A stretch of 64,000 nucleotides of DNA from Siphonodentalium dalli. Taxonomy: Eukaryota; Mollusca; Scaphopoda; Gadilida; Siphonodentaliidae. The stretch spans positions 111,588,004 through 111,652,003 of the forward strand of contig CP136064.1 of NCBI GenBank assembly GCA_032622095.1, given 5' to 3'. The notes below the pieces were generated by a model. It made no database searches and had not been told where the DNA came from. It saw nothing but the letters and a program-made list of their open reading frames with translations. Position 1 is the first letter of the stretch. Each line of letters opens with the position of its first letter. The position numbers and the translations under genes are program-made. This document shows positions 47,851 to 58,829 of this stretch, piece after piece.

Positions 47851-50800
47851 ATTAAAGCGACACCCACCCACCCCATCATACGTGCTTGGAAATTTTTTCC
47901 GACCCCCCCCCCCGCCTGGAACTTTAACTTGAATTAGGTCCTGTAACCCATTATATGTTTTTATTTCCACCATTTTTAGTGTGTTTGGATAGGTCTGCAC
48001 CTATATAAAATATTAGCAAAAGCTTGGGCTTCTCAGTTGAATTTAAGGATAAGCACCCATGATAAAACTACTCAGCATCCGTTCCTATAAAATCATAATT
48101 TGGGGTCAGTTTTCTCTCAGTCTCAGACTATACTCATTTGTGAAAATGATTCCACATATGACTTTAGAACATAGACAGGCAATCAATCAAAATATTTGGG
48201 CACCTGGAAAGGATTTTTGGCTCAAGGGGAGGGGAATATTTGTGTTTATTAATAGTCAAATTGGTATTTTTAACATTTATTGGGCCGTGTATCACATTGT
48301 GTGGGTACCAGTCTAATAAATTTATGGTTTTTGGATAGGTATGCATCTATACAAATGGCTTGCACAAAGTTTGGGCTCCTCAGTGGGTTTTAAGGGTATG
48401 GAGACAGCCCAACACCCACAGCACCCATGAAAAAAATATACAGCACCCGTGCCTATGAAAACATATTTCTGAATCAGATCTCTTTCAGACTATACCCATT
48501 CTCAAAATTACTCCACATTTGACGCTAGAATATATAAAGGCAATGGGAGAAAAAATTGTTGGGCATCTAATTGGGATTTTGGGCTTTGGTCAGGGAGAGG
48601 GGAATATTTGGGTCTCTAATTAATCGTCAAATTGGTATATTTAACTTCAAATTGGGCCCTGTGACCCATTATATGTATCAACTACTAGGTACATGTATAT
48701 CTTAGTGTTTTTGGAAAGATCGGAATCAGTATAAGAAGATTTGCAAAAGTTTGGGCTCCTCAGTTAATTCCAGGGTTTTAAGGGCATGGAGACAGCCCAA
48801 CACCCACGGCACCTGTGATAAAACCATACAGCACCCATGCCTATAAACTCATATTTTGAGGTCAGTTTTCCATCAGACTACAATCATATATATATATATA
48901 TATTAAGATAATTCCACATCTGACTTCAGAATATAGGCAGGCAATGAACAAAAATATAATTGGGCACCTTGGTTGAGTTTTGGACTCAAGGGGAGGGGAA
49001 TATTTGTGTTTATTAATAGTCAAATTGGTATTTTTAACTTTCATTGGGCCCCTGCATCACATTTTGTGGGTACCAGTCTAGTACATTTAGGGTGTTTGGA
49101 TAGGTATGCATCTATACAAATGGTTTGCAGAAAGATTGGGCTCCTCAGTGGGTTTTAAGGGTATGGAGACAGCCCAACACCCACAGCACACATGAAAAAA
49201 ACATACAGCACCCGTGCCTATGAAAATATATTTCTGAATCAGATCTCTTTCAGACTATTCCCATTCTCAAAATTACACCACATTTGACGTTAGAATATAT
49301 ATAGGCAATGGGAGAAAAAATTGTTGGGCATCTAATTGGTCAGGGAGAGGGGAATATTTGGGTCTCTTAATGGTCAAATTTGTATATTTAACTTCAATTG
49401 GGCCCTGTGACCCATTATAACTTCTAGGTATATCTTAATGTTTTTGGAAAGATCTGCATCAATATAAGAAGATTTGCAAAAGTTTGGGCTCCTCAGTGGG
49501 TTTTAATGGTATGGAGACAGTCCCAACACCCACGGCACCCGTGATAAAACCATACAGCACCCATGCCTATAAACTCATATTTTGAGGTCAGCTTTCTATC
49601 AGACTATACTCATTATTAAGACAATTCCACATCTGACTTCAGAATATAGGCAGGCTATGAACAAAAACATATGGGTACCTGGGTGGGGTTTTGGGCTGAG
49701 GGGATGGCAATATTTGGGTCTTTTATAGGTATACATATACTTCTAGGTATCTTAGTGTTTTTGGAAAGATCAGCATCGGTATAAGAAGTTTTGCAAAAGT
49801 TTGGGCTTCTCAGTGGGTTTTAAGGGTATGGAGACAGCCCAACACCCACAGCACCAATGACAAATTCATACAGCACCCGTGCCTATGAAAACATATTTCT
49901 GAGTCAGCGATATTTCAGACTATACCCATCCTGAAAATTATTCCACATTTGATTTTAGAATATATAGATGCAATGGGAAAAAAATTTGTTGGGCATCTGT
50001 TTGGGATTTTGGGCTTCGGTCAGGGGGAGGGAAATATATATATATTTTTGAATTGTCATATTGGTATATTTAAGTTGAATTGGGTCATATGACCCATTAT
50101 AGGTATCTACTTCTAGCACTTTTGTTGTTTGTGGATAGGTATTCATCTATGCAAATAGATTGTACAAAGTTTGGGTTCCTCAGTGGGTTTTAAGGGTATG
50201 GAGACAGCCCAACACCCACAGCACCCATGACAATTCAAGTTAAATTGGTATATTTAACTTGAATTGGGCCATATGACCCATTATATGTATCTACTTCCAG
50301 CACTTCTGCTGTTTATAGAAATTTAAGGTATGCATCTATGCAAATAGATTGCACAAAGTTTGGGTTCCTCAGTGAGTTTAAGGGTATGGAGACAGCCCAA
50401 CACCCAAATTACCCTCGATAAAACCATACAGCACCCGCGCCTATGAAAACATATTTCTGGGTCACTGTTGTCTCAGACTATAACCATTCTGAAAATGATT
50501 CCACATTTGACTTTAGAATATATATAGGCAATGGGAAAAAATTATTTGGGTACCTGAATGGCATTTTGGGCTCTGGTCAGGAGGAGGGGGATATTTGGGA
50601 TTTTTTAATGGTCAAATTGGTATATTTAAGTTGAACTGGGCCATATGACCCATTATTGGTACCTACTTCCAGCACTTTTGTTGTTTGTGTAATTGTGGAT
50701 AGGAATGCATCTATGCAAATAGTTTGCACAAAGGTTGGGCTCCTCAGTGGGTTTTAAGGGTATGGAGATAGCCCAACACCCACAGCTGGCACAGCACCCA

Positions 50801-51352
50801 TGATAAAACAATAAAGCACCCGTGTCTATGGAAACATATTTCTGGGTCACTGTTGTCTCAGAATATACCCATTCAGAAAATGATTCCACATTTGACTTTA
50901 GAATATGTAGAGGCAATGGGGACAAAAATTTGTTGGGCATCTGTTTGGGATTATCATTTTGGGCTTCGGTCAGAGGGAGAGGAATATTTGGGGTTTTTTA
51001 ATGGTCAAATTGGTATATTTAACATGGGCCCATTACAGGTACCTACTCCCAGCACTTTTGTTGTTTGTGGATAGGTATGCATCTATGCAAATACATGTAG
51101 TTTACACAAAGTTTGGGCTCCTCAGTGGGTTTTAAGGGTATGGAGAGAGCCCAGCACCCACAGCACCCATGGTAATAGCATACAACACCCATGCCTATGA
51201 AAATATATTTCTGAAAATCACTCCACAGTCAAAAGTGACATAGGTAAAAACTTCTAGGTCTCTTAATCAGTATAAGAAAATTTGCAAAAGTTTGGGCTCA
51301 TCAGTGGGTTTTAAGGGTATGGAGACAGCCAAAAACCCACAGCACCCATGAA
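47850..51352 (+). repeat. 370 bp tandem array, about ten units
   Basis: GTGGGTTTTAAGGGTATGGAGAC recurs near 48384, 48778 (variant), 49148, 49496, 49815, 50185, 50373, 50738, 51126 and 51306. Full spacing is 350-390 bp, with two deleted units of 180-190 bp. Other constant phrases are GACAGCCCAACACCCACAGC, ATACAGCACCCGTGCCTATG and AATTGGTATATTTAA. Minus-strand frames repeat with the units and are not coding. The array ends exactly where the R160 element at 51355 begins. Confidence 0.9.
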
Positions 51353-51354
51353 AT

Positions 51355-54125
51355 AAAAGTGTCAATGACACTGTAGCTCAACTTGGAAAGGGAATAATTT
51401 AATGTATTACAGTCAATGGAGCGATTAGGAATGTGGAAAGTTTAATGTCTAATACTAGTTTATCAACATGAAGATATATCTATTATATTTGAAAGATCTG
51501 TGTGTGTGTGTGTTTGTGTGTGTCTAATCGATGGACTCGAAAACGACTAAGCCAATTTCGATGAAATTTGGTATTTTAGGGTATTTTCGGCCGGCGACGA
51601 ACATAGGCATATTTATTTGTCCGTGCGAGGTCAACTTTTCACGTGCCGAGGTCAAATCTGTTTTCACGCCGTTTTGCGCTAATATATTTCAGTTCGGTGC
51701 TCACAAATCGATTCGATATAGCGCGAATAATAAATTGCCAGTCATATAATTTGCACAGTTAGAATCTGTGTGGCTTCATCTTTCCAACGATATATAATAT
51801 GTATGTATCCGTTTTAGTTATCTGCCTCAATTATTAAGAAGAAGTGGTACGATCTTTTATCAGGATAAAAACAATGCGTAACTTCTATGACGTCGTTAGA
51901 GGTCATAAAGTTAGATCACGTTAACTCTCACCCGGCCGATGCATTTGACTGTTTCAGACGTCTTGGCGATATCTCGGGCACCGATGGTAATTTAGCTTTA
52001 CGTTGAAACTTGATAATTAATGAGTGTGTGTATATGAGGCGCGTTTATATACTTCAGTGGAAATCAAATCGGGTTAAACTGGCGGATTTTTACGGACGAA
52101 ATTAATTTGATGCATAGGGTATCTCGGTATCCGCTGGGCCGATTTCCCGGTATCCGCTGGGCCGATTTCCACCATTTTTGGGGTGTTGGTGTTTGACCCC
52201 ACCTGACCTTGACCTTCAAAATGGTCAATTCAAGGTCAAATCGGGTAAAACCGGATGGATTTCGACGGGTACTTTTGTCGGGTACTTTTGTTCGGGCAGT
52301 GTTTTGGACGGGTCAAATCGTGACCCCACTTGACCTTGGCCTTCAAAATAGACAATTCAAGGTCAAACCCCGGACGAAGTCGGGTCACCTTCTAGTATAT
52401 ATATAAAAGTAAAACCTAAGATGGTTGCCGGCGGCTATGTTTTCCAATAAAATTCAAAAACATTTGATAGCTTTAGTCATCCAAATAGTAAAATCCAAGA
52501 TGGCTGCCGGCGACCATGTTTTTTGGCCAAATAAAGCCCCAAATTACTCGTTCCTATTTACATGTCAATATTAACATCCATGACAAATTTCATGATGATC
52601 AGACAAACAGTACGACCTGTAGACCGTGCTAATAGATTGAATTTTGAAATCCAAGATGGCTCTGGAGGCCATGTTTTTTGTCTAAATGACCCCAAAATGA
52701 CTTTAATATTCTCATCTACATTCCAATTTCAACAGCCAGGACAAATTTCATTATGATGAGACTAAAGCTACAACCTGTAGCCCATGGTAAAGGATTTAGT
52801 CGTACAAAGAGTAAAATCCAAGATAGCTGCATGCTGGCAGCCATGTTTTTTGGCCGAATGACCCCAAAATGACTCGTTCCCATCTACATGACACTGTTAA
52901 CATTCATGACAAATTTTATGATGATCCGACCAAAGGTACGACCTGTAACCTGTGCCAAAGGGTTTAGTCATGCAAAGAGTAAAATCAAAGATGGTTGCCG
53001 GCGGCCATGCCAAATTTCATGATGATCTGATGAGCAGTACGACATGTATGATCTGATGAACAGTACGACATGTAGCCCGTGCTAATGGATCGAATTTTGA
53101 AATCCAAGATGGCCACTGGCGACCATGTTTTTTGTCCGAATGACCCCAAAATGACTCGTTCCCATCTACATTCCAATTTCAACAGCCATGACAAATTTTA
53201 TGATGATCAGACTAAAGGTACAACCTGTAGCCCTTGCTAAAGGATTTAGTCATACAAAGAGTAAAATCCAAAATGGCTGCTGGCGGCCATGTTTTTGGCC
53301 GAATGACCCCAAAATGACTCGTTTCCCATCTACATGTCACTGTTAACATCCATGACAAATTTTATGATGATCAGACTAAAAGTACGACCTGTAGCCCGTG
53401 CTAAAGAATTTAGTCATACAAAGAGTAAAAACCAAGATGGCTGCTGGTGGCCATGTTTTTGTGCCGAATGACCCCAAAGTTACTCGTTCCCATCTACCGG
53501 TATATGTTAATATTAACATCCACGACAAATTTCATGATGATCAGATGAACAGTACGATATGTAGCCCGTGCTAATGGATTGAATTTTGAAATCCAAGATG
53601 GCCACTGGCGGCCATGTTTTTTGTCCGAATCATCCCAAAATTACTCGTTCCCATCAACATTCCAATTTCAACAGCCATGACAAATTTTATGATGATCAGA
53701 CTAAAGGTACGACATGTAGCCCGTGCTAAAGAATTTATTCATACGAAGAGTAAAATCCAAGATGGCTGCTGGCGGCCATGTTTTTGTGCCGAATAACCCC
53801 AAAATTACTCGTTCCCATTTACATGTCAATATTAACATCCGTGACAAATTTCATGATGATCAGACAAACAGTGCGACCTGTGGCCTGTGCTAATGGATTG
53901 GACTTTGAAATCCAAGATGGCTGCTAGTGGCCATGTTTTTTTTCGAATGACCCCAAAATGAATCATTCCAGTCTAAATGTTGATGTCAACAGCTATGACA
54001 AATTTCATAATGATCTGAACAAAGGTACGACCTGTAGCCTGTATTGTTGACAAATCATGCACACACGGACGACGGTCGACAAAGCCATGGCAATAGCTCA
54101 AACTTTACAAAGTAAAGTTCAGCTA
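51355..54125 (+). mobile_element. Complete R160 element, interrupted by a Helitron-like insert
   Basis: This is the best full-length example. The left module runs from AAAAGTGTCAATGACACTG through TATCAACATGAAGATA (51355-51478). The Helitron-like insert is at 51479-52395. About ten A/B units follow (52396-54035), then a CACACACGGACGACGGTCGAC spacer and the terminal hairpin at 54094-54125. The left GTAGCTCAACTT and right AAGTT(G/C)AGCTA are inverted copies of each other. Short asymmetric terminal repeats, an internal tandem core and a 3' palindrome fit Helentron-associated (HINE) or pearl-type elements; that placement is an inference. Confidence 0.8.
51479..52395 (+). mobile_element. Non-autonomous Helitron-like insertion, 917 bp
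   Basis: It starts TCTATTATATTT and ends with a GC-rich hairpin (ACCCCGGAC-GAA-GTCGGGT) ten bases before CTAG. The base before it is A and the base after it is T, the canonical A|TC...CTAG|T pattern of Helitrons. No Rep/helicase is encoded. A (TG)n run lies at 51500-51524. The interior repeats TGACCTTGACCTTCAAAAT and GGTATCCGCTGGGCCGATTTCC. The paralogous R160 sequence at 41345-41400 continues across the insertion point without it. Confidence 0.8.
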
Positions 54126-54275
54126 AAAATGACTGTAGGAAAAAAATATACAGGGCCCTGCCAGGAAAAAATGTGTAAGCCGGGCTGCTGAACCACACAC
54201 AAACCCCCGCCTAGTGTTCAGAATCAGAAAAAATTGCAGACCCCACCCTGCTTAAACGCAATCAATTGCGCTTAA
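54126..54275. other. Unassigned spacer
   Basis: Short non-repetitive sequence ending in AATTGCGCTTAA, which is the left target of the next element. Confidence 0.4.
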
Positions 54276-54755
54276 AGGTACTCAACCCGTAAAAACTCCT
54301 CTCAATAACTATTTCAATGGCTTCAGGGGTCAAAAATATTTGATTCGAGTCGAGGAAGTCACCCATCAAAGCTCAGATTTGTTAGATATCGATTTTAGAA
54401 ATCTATTATTTTTCATTATCGGGAATTCTTTCTGGCCCAGAAGAAAGTCATAAATTCGTTATTATTACCCACTTGATTATAGAGTTATCCATCCTTGCCT
54501 GTTTGAATAGAATTTTGGCGTAACATCTCGAGCATGTTACCAAATTGACGGCAGTTATTGGTACCCATCTCGAGAACATAAGAATTTTCAAAAATCAATA
54601 TCTAATAACTCTGAGCTTTGTTTGATGGGTTCCTCGACTCGAATCAAATATTTTTTACCCCCAAAGCCAAAGAAATAGTAATATAGGACCCTCTGATCGG
54701 ATTGTTGTTGTTGGAATCTGTTGAGATGGGGACCCTCTTTACGGGTTGAGTACCT
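54276..54755. mobile_element. TTAA-flanked TIR element, 480 bp
   Basis: The ends are AGGTACTCAACCCGTAAA and its complement, flanked on both sides by TTAA (54272-54275, 54756-54759). Imperfect inverted arms of about 140 bp pair TCAAAAATATTTGATTCGAGTCGAGGAA with its mirror on the right. A TTAA duplication is typical of piggyBac-like elements, though the first terminal bases do not match the usual CCC start. No transposase is present. Confidence 0.72.
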
Positions 54756-54767
54756 TTAAGCGCAATT

Positions 54768-55473
54768 CCTTATTAGATGTGAATTTTGCCTCCTACATGT
54801 ATATGTTCATCGCTTTTTGAGACCCCCACCCACTATACTAGGCACTAGGCCTTTTGCCAGTATTTTAGCTGGGCACTTTGCAATGAAATCACAGGGGTCC
54901 AGATTTTTTAAAATGAAAATAACAATGTCACAGATATGAGAGGCCTTTGTCACATATTATTATTTATCTTTGCTTTATGGTGGGCCTATATAGACTTTAA
55001 TGATGTAGGCTATTCAGGCCTGTGCCATTTAAAATTAATCCATGGTGATCAGCCGGGGGAATCATGAATTTTTTTATTTGCGCTAAAGCCTTAAAGACAT
55101 ATTAAGCACTTGGTCGAGTGTGGGAAACTAATAAGTTAGTACGCAGGCGCTATGCCAACTTGGTGAATGTAGCATTCTACAAACAATGCCGCAAATTTCA
55201 AAGAAATCGACCATACCACTCCTTAGAAAACACGGTTGGAACTACGCTCAATTATCAATATTTACATCTCGATTCGGGACGCAACTATCGGCGATAAACT
55301 AACACAAATGATTTCGCCATCGAGAGTCATTGCATTTAATTAATATATAAGAATGGCGGTGTGTGTTGTCAATTTGGATTACTATTCGTAAAGAGAAAAA
55401 CTTTGAGCAAGATTATTCTCCATTTCTATTTGATCACCCCACCACAGTGTTTCATATCACTTTAATGGAAGTT
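54768..55473. other. Unassigned stretch
   Basis: No gene or repeat is supported. Confidence 0.4.
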
Positions 55474-55615
55474 TTAAACGCAAATAATTTGCGCTTTAAG
55501 AGTAATATGATCTATTTGCGCTTGAGAAAAAAATTATTTGCGCTGAAGCATAACTGATTTGCATTTAAGCACAAATGATTTGTTCTTAAGCGCAAATGGT
55601 TTGCACTTGAGCACA
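55474..55615. repeat. Minisatellite of about 21 bp, GCGCTTAAGC type
   Basis: Six or seven diverged units of the form ATTTGCGCTTAAGCACAAATG. The unit contains the same GCGCTTAA word that flanks the 480 bp TTAA element, so that element probably landed in a unit of this type. Confidence 0.7.
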
Positions 55616-56279
55616 AGTGACAGACTAACAAGTCCCAAAATTAATCATTTAAATTATTTAATGGCATGAACAGTGATTTTCAGTAAAGACACCAGCTTCT
55701 ACAATTCATTAGGATGGGGTCTGTTGTGACAGTCAGGCAGGGACGTGCTGTCTGGGGGATGTCTCTGTTGGGGTGGGAGAGTGTCTGTGTCCATCTTGGG
55801 GAAATTCCTGTGTGAAATTTCCATCTGTTTTGGCAACTGTTTTGGCAACATTTTTTACCAAAGTTGGGGGGGGGGGTGAGACACACTGAAACAATAACTG
55901 CATCAATGAATCATTTACAAATTTAGAATTCCATATGATAATTGATATTTTCCATTTGCCATTTTGGCATGAAAATCATTGAAATGATGATGAAATTTCC
56001 TACTAATTCAGGCTATGCCTATGGTTCTTTAGTTTCCCCAACCAATCAGTTTCCCCAAATTTTATTTTGTTGACACATTCATACAACTGAATTAATTTAA
56101 TGTTTATTTATAATCATATGTTGTCACAATACCGCCCAATCACAAATTCACAACATATTGGGTTGTTTATATTTTCTCCATAGTTAACCTCAGTCATCTT
56201 TTTCTGGTTTTGCGCATGGGTCGAATTGTCAGTCCGAAGTGTTTTGGACGGATACCACACTATGGCCAAATTGGTCGAC
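55616..56279. other. Unassigned stretch
   Basis: A G run lies at about 55865-55876. The minus-strand 75-codon frame ending at 56114 is hydrophilic and partly protein-like but overlaps the start of an R160 fragment and has no splice support. Confidence 0.35.
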
Positions 56280-56965
56280 CATCTGGGATGTGGTATGTAG
56301 GGTGTATCAAAGTAATTAATGATGTAAAGAGTAAAATCCAATATGGCTGCGGACGACCATGTTTTTTTGGGTAAATGACCCCAAAATGACTCGTTCCCAT
56401 CTAGAGGTCACCCCGATGATCCATATGAAGTTTGGTGACGATCAAATCAGGGATGTGGTCTGTAGGATATGTCAAATGATTTATGGCTGACAGTGGACAC
56501 GTTTTAGGGCCAAATGACCCTCAAATGACTCGTTCCTAACTACGTCCCAATGTCAACAGCCATGAGAAATTTCATTGATGGTCCAACTAAAGGTACGACC
56601 TGCAGTCCGTGCCAAAGGATTTAGTCATGCGAAGAGTAAAATCCAAGATGGCTTCTGGCGGCCAGAATATTTGGCCGAATGACCTATTGAAAGTGTCAAT
56701 GACACTGTAGCTCAACTTAGGTAGGGGAATAATTTAATGGTTGACAACAGATGGGTCTGCAGCACATGCAAATAGATTTTGTAGAAATATTTAGTGATAC
56801 AAAGAGTAAAAACCAAACTGGCCATTGGCGGCAATATTTTTTTTGCCGAATGACCCCAAAATGACGAGTTCCCATCTAGGCCACCCTGATACTCAATTAG
56901 TCTCAATATGAAGTTTGGTGATGATCAGATCAGGGATATGGTCTGTAGGGTGTGTCAAAGGATTT
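56280..56965 (+). repeat. R160 fragment with embedded left module
   Basis: Diverged units carry GTAAAATCCAATATGGCTGC and GACCCCAAAATGACTCGTTCCC. A left module (TGAAAGTGTCAATGACACTG) begins at 56688, directly after a truncated unit, and further diverged units follow. There is no right hairpin. Confidence 0.8.
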
Positions 56966-56966
56966 A

Positions 56967-57055
56967 CAGTAATGCCTTAAGTAATCAACCTCTTAACTAA
57001 AGCAGAATTATGGGTAACTTTTCAGTATTTAGTCGGAAATATGGCTCATTGTGCA
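56967..57055. mobile_element. Half copy of the 210 bp palindromic MITE
   Basis: Preceded by TA, it reads CAGTAATGCCTTAAGTAATC, CAGAATTATGGGTAACTTTTCAG and GGAAATATGGC, matching the left arm of 37966-38175. The right arm is missing. Confidence 0.8.
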
Positions 57056-57890
57056 TTAAAAGGTATTGCATCTCATAATTCTCATTGGAATATGCCTTGA
57101 AAACAGCAATGTTTTCTCAAGATCCATGTGAACATTTGACACCTAGGTTGTTTTACATACAAAAAACACCATATGGACCGAACTTCGAAAAAAAAAAAAA
57201 AAAAAAATCTGTGCTAATTGAGCACTAAAAAGTGATATAACCCTTTAACAGGCTATCATTTGAATATGCCATATAACAAAAATGTATTTTCAAGATCCAT
57301 TTGAAATTTTGACACTTTCAATTGTTTTCCTGACAAAAAATACCTTATGCCCAAAAATAAGGGTTTAATCAAGTTTATGAATGGGTATCCCAATATGATG
57401 GGATACCCATTTATAAACTTGATTAAACCCTTATTTTTTGGGACTGTATGTCCAACTGTGGTAGATTGACCTAATTTATACAGGAATTTGTAGTTATAGA
57501 ACCAACTCTTTCCATGAACCTGTGTGATGGCTGGAGTGAATTTTTTTTCGGAATTACATCACGATACAAGGCCCAAGTGAATCTTATTTGGAATACTCTC
57601 CAATGCTGACCAATGAAGTAAAAAGGCACTGTGTGACAAATATATCCTACCTTATGTGTATTTAGCTGTGCATGGTTTGTTAATTAGGCCAGCCTATTGT
57701 CATATTAGAACAGTCTCCAATAACATACAAGCTCTCTGCACACTGCTCTGCAGGGAACATTGTGAATTTGGCAACAGTCCAAGCAGGCTCTCTGCATGGA
57801 TCACTGTGAATTTGGCAACAGTCCAAGACACATGGGGTATAATATAAACTGAACACCTGTGGCCAACTTGATCTCCAGAAGTGGAAGGAA
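57056..57890. other. Unassigned, with poly-A, one hairpin and one short duplication
   Basis: An A run of about 20 lies at 57188-57207. A near-perfect hairpin lies at 57350-57442 (listed separately). TGTGAATTTGGCAACAGTCCAAG is repeated at about 57761 and 57807 (offset about 46). Confidence 0.6.
57350..57442. repeat. Near-perfect hairpin, 43 bp arms
   Basis: CCCAAAAATAAGGGTTTAAT and AAGTTTATGAATGGGTATCCCA are mirrored after a loop of about 6 bases. Only single-base differences separate the arms. It is the tightest palindrome in the window. Confidence 0.92.
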
Positions 57891-58420
57891 CAGTGTAGTG
57901 GGGTGGGGTGGGGGTGGAAGTTGGATTTTGAGTGTGTATGATTCACAACTTTTGTAAAAAAAAGTTAATACACATGTACCGGTAGTTGGAAATTTCATAC
58001 ATTATTACACTACAACGTAAAGGTTAAAATACATGGTTACCATTGCCTGGTATCCCAACTAGTAATTATTGTCCCCATTATGATGGGGTCGGGGATCGAG
58101 TGATGGAGGTATTTTGAGGGGGTGGGAGTCACAACTGTTATAAAGAATTTTAACAGTTGGAAATTTCATACATGATTACACTAACTTTTTGTCCCCATTT
58201 ATTTTACTGCTGTCTGGAATATCAATCAATTAGAACAAATTCAAGCTATATGTGGCCTATCATTCTCAAATAATTTTAATTTCAACTGAAAAACATTTTC
58301 AACAATTGGAAATTTCATTCATGGCCTGGCATTGAACACAATTTAATAATTGGAAATTGTTCATATCTGTTCGATACCCCTCCCTCACTTTAAAATTGGG
58401 GAAGGTCAATGTCGCCAAAG
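57890..58420 (+). repeat. Degenerate tandem repeat, period about 160 bp
   Basis: GTTGGAAATTTCATACAT(T/G)ATTACACTA recurs near 57985 and 58148, with a weaker copy near 58306. GGGGT(G/C)GGG... words precede each. Confidence 0.6.
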
Positions 58421-58829
58421 GGTAGAAAACGTCATATAAACCATTTTTAGCTTGTTGTCTGGTCCTCATTTCCATACATTATCTCTTCCAGTTAGATACT
58501 GCAGGCAACCGGTGTACCACGTTAAGTTCCCCCCCTGGATAAGTCACCCCGCGGGGGAACTTATCCTAGGATAAGTTCCCCCCCGCGGGGTGACTTATCC
58601 TAGGATAAGTTCCCCCCACCCTGGATAAGTTCCCTCCCATGTATGACAAAAAAATAATTTCACTCATTTGATATCGTTTGGTCCTCAAATGGCCAGAAAA
58701 ATGTTTTTTTGAGATTGAAATTTATTTTTTATTATTTTTTATTTAAAAAAAAAAAAGTGACAAATTGTTTTTATCATGCATTTGATTGTTTGTTCCTGAA
58801 ATGGCCATTTTTTTTTTGTTTTTTTTAAT

